Source: Sclerurus mexicanus (Eukaryota; Chordata; Aves; Passeriformes; Furnariidae). From it: 64,000 bases of DNA. This document shows positions 60,626 through 64,000 of the stretch, in pieces (the stretch's first letter is position 1; every line of letters starts with the position of its first letter). Below the pieces are notes generated by a model, which saw only the letters and a program-made list of their open reading frames with translations, had not been told where the DNA came from and did no database searches. Both the position numbers and the translations under genes were made by a program. The DNA lies in NCBI GenBank assembly GCA_013396755.1, contig VWZF01006750.1, forward strand, positions 3,885,837 to 3,949,836, written 5' to 3'.

Positions 60626-63600
60626 GTTAATAATTGCATAGACAATGCTAGTTCTGGCCGCTCAATTTAGTCCTCTGTTTCACACTGATATTCAGTAATC
60701 TTCAATATTGTCTTGCTTAGTCATATGAAGATGTAACAATGACAAGTACAGTAGTTCAGAAATGTTACCTGAATACAATAAAAAATTAATTAAAATTGCT
60801 GTGGGAACCATAACCTTGTTTAAACATGTACAATAGAATAATGTTAAGTAGTCCCTTTAGGTATTTGACGCTGACTACTTAACACTAAATTTTCTTTCTG
60901 TTACTTTGGCTAAAGCATTTCCATGGTTGTTTTTTTTTTTCAATTACATTCTGTAGATTTTGTGATATAAAGAAACAGGCTGAAGTTTTGATAATATTTT
61001 TTCACTTTTTAATATATCCATAAGGAATTAATATATCTTTCTAATTGCACAAAATTAAGCTGTTGTGATGGTGAGTGAAAGCTTTTCATATTTAAAATTA
61101 AAAATAAAAATGTATTCTGCCCTTACATAAACCTAGTAAATTGTGAATAAAATTAAGTGAGGTCAAATAAATAAAATTCAAACATATTGTCAACCTGTAT
61201 TTTGATAATTGTTACAGGATTTTTGAAACCTTTCAGCATCTGACTTGAGTTTGCTTGAGTTTTAGACTTCAGCTGTGTCTGCTAAATGCCTGAAACTCTG
61301 GCTCACTCAGCTGTCAAATTCCACATCTGAATGCATTATGAACTGGGATTAAACTTTGTCTGATCAGTATAAGATCTATGTAGAAAAACAGCACTACTAA
61401 TGTTGTTGGAAACATCCCACAGTAAGAATTTCAGTTCAGTAAACTAAATTCAGGATATGTAGAGAGTTTATAAAAGTCTGTCTTTTCCCCTAAATTTATT
61501 TTCCATACACAGACTGCATTCTTTGTGGCCTAAATTAGCCTAGAAACAACAGCAGACAAATTTAAGCTGTTCAAACTGAAATTTTCTGTGTTGCATGTCT
61601 ACCTTAGGCTGATTTCTTTTTCCTTCAAGTTTCATTTAAAATAGTTCGGCCTACTTTTAGGGGACAAAAATACAGTGCTTTACACTATGCTGGAAAGCTT
61701 CTGTGCTTTGAAGTGAAAGCTTGAAATCAGGATGTGAAATGTCTGGGTGTCAAGAATATGTCTTTTGCAATCCCTAAAAAAATCCAAATTAAAAAAAAAA
61801 TAAAAAGAAGTGGCAGGGCAATAACACCCTCCATTTGTCTGCTCAGCCAATTGAGCTGCTTAATGTGGAGCCTAGGGCAGAATGACACACGCTTGTGGGA
61901 GCCAAAAAATACCCTTGTTCTGATCTTTATGTAGCACAAACATGGCAAGCTGAGAAGGGGAAGGAGGAGATTTGGTTTTCCACTCCAGTGATTTGTGTAA
62001 GAGTTTGTGTTGTTTTTAGCAATATGAACAGTTAAAATAAAATTACCAAACTGCCCTGAGATGTGTTGCCCATGAAACTATCTCCTAAAGAAGCAGCCCA
62101 GCTCTGCCTCTACACATTAATACTGCTGTGCCTACCCAATGAAATGCTGCAGGAAATGGTCTGTGCTCAAAGCTGAACCAGTCAGATTTATGTATTTATT
62201 TCTGGAGACCTAATCTCCAAAGAGGAACTATTTCTTCTAGGCAGAGGGGCAGTTTATGCCAATTTCAATGCACGTGAAACTATGGCCTTAAAATAGACAT
62301 CCAAGTAAGAAAAAAAAAATCACATTTAAATGGTATTTAACCAGGTATTAATTAGGTGTGAAACTCTGAGATAGTCTATTAATAATGAAGTTGCCAACTA
62401 AAAATTTAAAGAAGCAAAGATCAAATAAAGATAAAACAGACAATCTGATTTTTATTCTTGCATCTTCATATAGTGGAGTTCTTTATTCAATTTAGTCTTT
62501 TAGACTTAGAGAAAAACATCACATCCTACTGTTTTGGGGAAGCTGTTGAACTGGACCAAAACTGTCCATGGAGATACTACCAATTAAGGAGATATTATGG
62601 AATTGTATCTGCATGTCAGAATAACAAATAGAAGTCATATGTCTGGAAGCATGATTTTCAAGAGGAAGACTAGTTCTCTGTAGTTAACACGAAATTTATT
62701 CATTAATATGGGCACAAGCAGATCATCTGTGTAAATGAAGATTGCTCCTAGGGTTGCATTGCCATTGCAAAGGTAGAAGTGAATTAAGATAAAATGTTCT
62801 AATTCAAGCTACAAGTGCACTTTCCATTTTGGCTTTCTATTTTTCTGTTAGGAACAGGAATAATTACATGTTCGTAACAAAATATTTAATGACAAAGCAT
62901 GCACAAAGCATGTGCATAAGAGCATAGTTTATGGGTTGCTTTGGAAACAGAATGAGCTAGTCAGAATTATTGAAATAACTCCCTCCTACCTTTTTCTTGC
63001 AGTAAAGACACTGTGAGTGATTTTTTTGCTTTGTAGTTCATTTTCCTTTCCAGATAATAATACCCCTGCATCCTTATTTTCCCCTACCAGGCACTTTCAT
63101 ACAAAGAAGACAAAGGCAAAGCAAAAAGAATTATAAACATGATACATAATGCATTATGTATTACCTTCAAATGCACTGTATTCAAAATTATGTTAAAAAT
63201 AAGAAATTTTATAAGTGGAAAAATTTTGTAACAATTTCAAAGAATACAAATAATTTTCTGATTCTTTTAAAATTGAGTACAGATATTTCACATTCATCAT
63301 TTATTGTTTGCATTTGCTTTGCAAATACGTTCTTTCAGTATAGTCTAATGCCTTGGTTTAATCTACTTTGTAACAATGCAGTTAGGTTTAATAATCCCAC
63401 TTTTTAAAAATATAGTTAAAATATTTTTAACAGTATAGCAGAAGACACAACTATGTCTTTTCCTTTACATTCTCCTTCCTTACATATCTATCTATACTGA
63501 CAGCAACTAATCCCAGTTAAACTGCTTTAGAAAGTGATAAAATGTCCTTGATGTGGGGCCTTTATGTAACAGAGAATGAGGCTTATTCAATTTCATAGAC

Positions 63601-64000
63601 ACGCTTTCAATCTCTACTAACACAAGACCAAACTCAGGTGTTGACTCTTTTCCAATATGACTGCCGTGTACTCTAAGATCTCTTCACAGAACTCCTGCAT
63701 TCTGAAGAAACATTAGTGCAAAAGCTAATCAGATCCGTTAAGTCAATTAGCCAGTAGTTGATCTATTAAACTTGGGGGGTTGGAGGGAGGTGGGCATGCA
63801 TGATTGGCTCCTTGGGGCTTTTCTATGGTTGTTCTTTGAGATGTGTGTATAGTTATTGATTACAAGATATAAAACATCATGCAGTCCTACCAGGGACATT
63901 TTTAGAGTTTCTTTGTGTTGTTCTAAATAAAAATGAAAGTTTAAAAGAGCCTCACTTCTGAGACATCGTGATTATCTAAACTGTATAGTTCAAGCAGAAT
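60626..64000. other. AT-rich non-coding stretch
   Basis: No supported gene, RNA gene or repeat other than the perfect inverted repeat at 60842-60884. A T run is near 60930-60939 and an A run near 61791-61800. Frames up to 83 codons (63156-63407) are in very AT-rich DNA and look like chance. Confidence 0.55.
60842..60884. repeat. Perfect 12-bp inverted repeat
   Basis: TGTTAAGTAGTC (60842-60853) is the exact reverse complement of GACTACTTAACA (60873-60884), with a 19-base spacer. The arms are of mixed sequence, unlike the low-complexity arms at 18140-18178, so this hairpin is less likely to be compositional. It lies about 215 bp beyond the CR1 3' end at 60625. Confidence 0.9.

Noticed and set aside
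1..64000. CRISPR arrays, bacterial operons, phage or plasmid features
   Set aside because: There are no regularly spaced repeats, ribosome-binding-site-led gene series or phage genes. CR1 elements and composition indicate an avian nuclear genome.
1..64000. tRNA or rRNA genes
   Set aside because: I looked for B-box-like GGTTCGAAT sequences and ribosomal core motifs on both strands and saw none in a cloverleaf-compatible setting.

Overview
The window looks like an AT-rich, gene-poor stretch of a vertebrate nuclear genome, almost certainly a bird. The main evidence is at least seven fragments of CR1-type non-LTR retrotransposons. Their 3' ends carry the diagnostic block (CCTTCCAACC...ATTCTATGAT) and their coding remnants match the CR1 endonuclease and reverse transcriptase. 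There is no operon structure, no bacterial-type gene density, and no open frame longer than 162 codons. That longest frame is an antisense shadow of a CR1 copy. I found no host protein-coding exon, tRNA, rRNA or CRISPR array that I can support.

Layout. Positions 1-9140 are unique-looking AT-rich DNA with A/C-rich tracts, a CA microsatellite and copy A of a medium-length interspersed repeat (2855-3262). A CR1 3' end lies at 9141-9610, followed by a G/T-rich tract. An antisense CR1 piece lies at 15022-15290, next to a block of unknown origin (15291-17170). Copy B of the interspersed repeat is at 19858-20420. Its TATA-like box, AATAAA signal and roughly 560-bp length suggest a solo LTR. From 20.4 to 44.3 kb there is no gene, only a short CR1 3' end (29815-29896), simple repeats, G-rich motifs and a few open frames I could not assign.

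The largest element is a decayed CR1 at 44345-47127. It retains endonuclease, reverse transcriptase and C-terminal ORF2 remnants. It is broken by stops and frameshifts, and key residues of both catalytic domains are changed. A second CR1 3' end is inserted in its endonuclease region (44703-44841) and is flanked by a 5-bp ATTCC duplication. Further CR1 pieces lie at 49341-49480 (-), 53728-54178 (-) and 59965-60625 (+). The rest, to 64000, is AT-rich non-coding DNA with A/C-rich low-complexity tracts (the largest at 55599-55876), a strong C-run motif (56479-56506) and a perfect 12-bp hairpin (60842-60884).

I did not find a convincing new multi-gene biological system. The best-supported observations are the nested CR1 insertion, the inactivated CR1 catalytic motifs, the pair of LTR-like repeats and several DNA-structure motifs. 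Any regulatory role for the unique DNA cannot be judged without comparative alignment.
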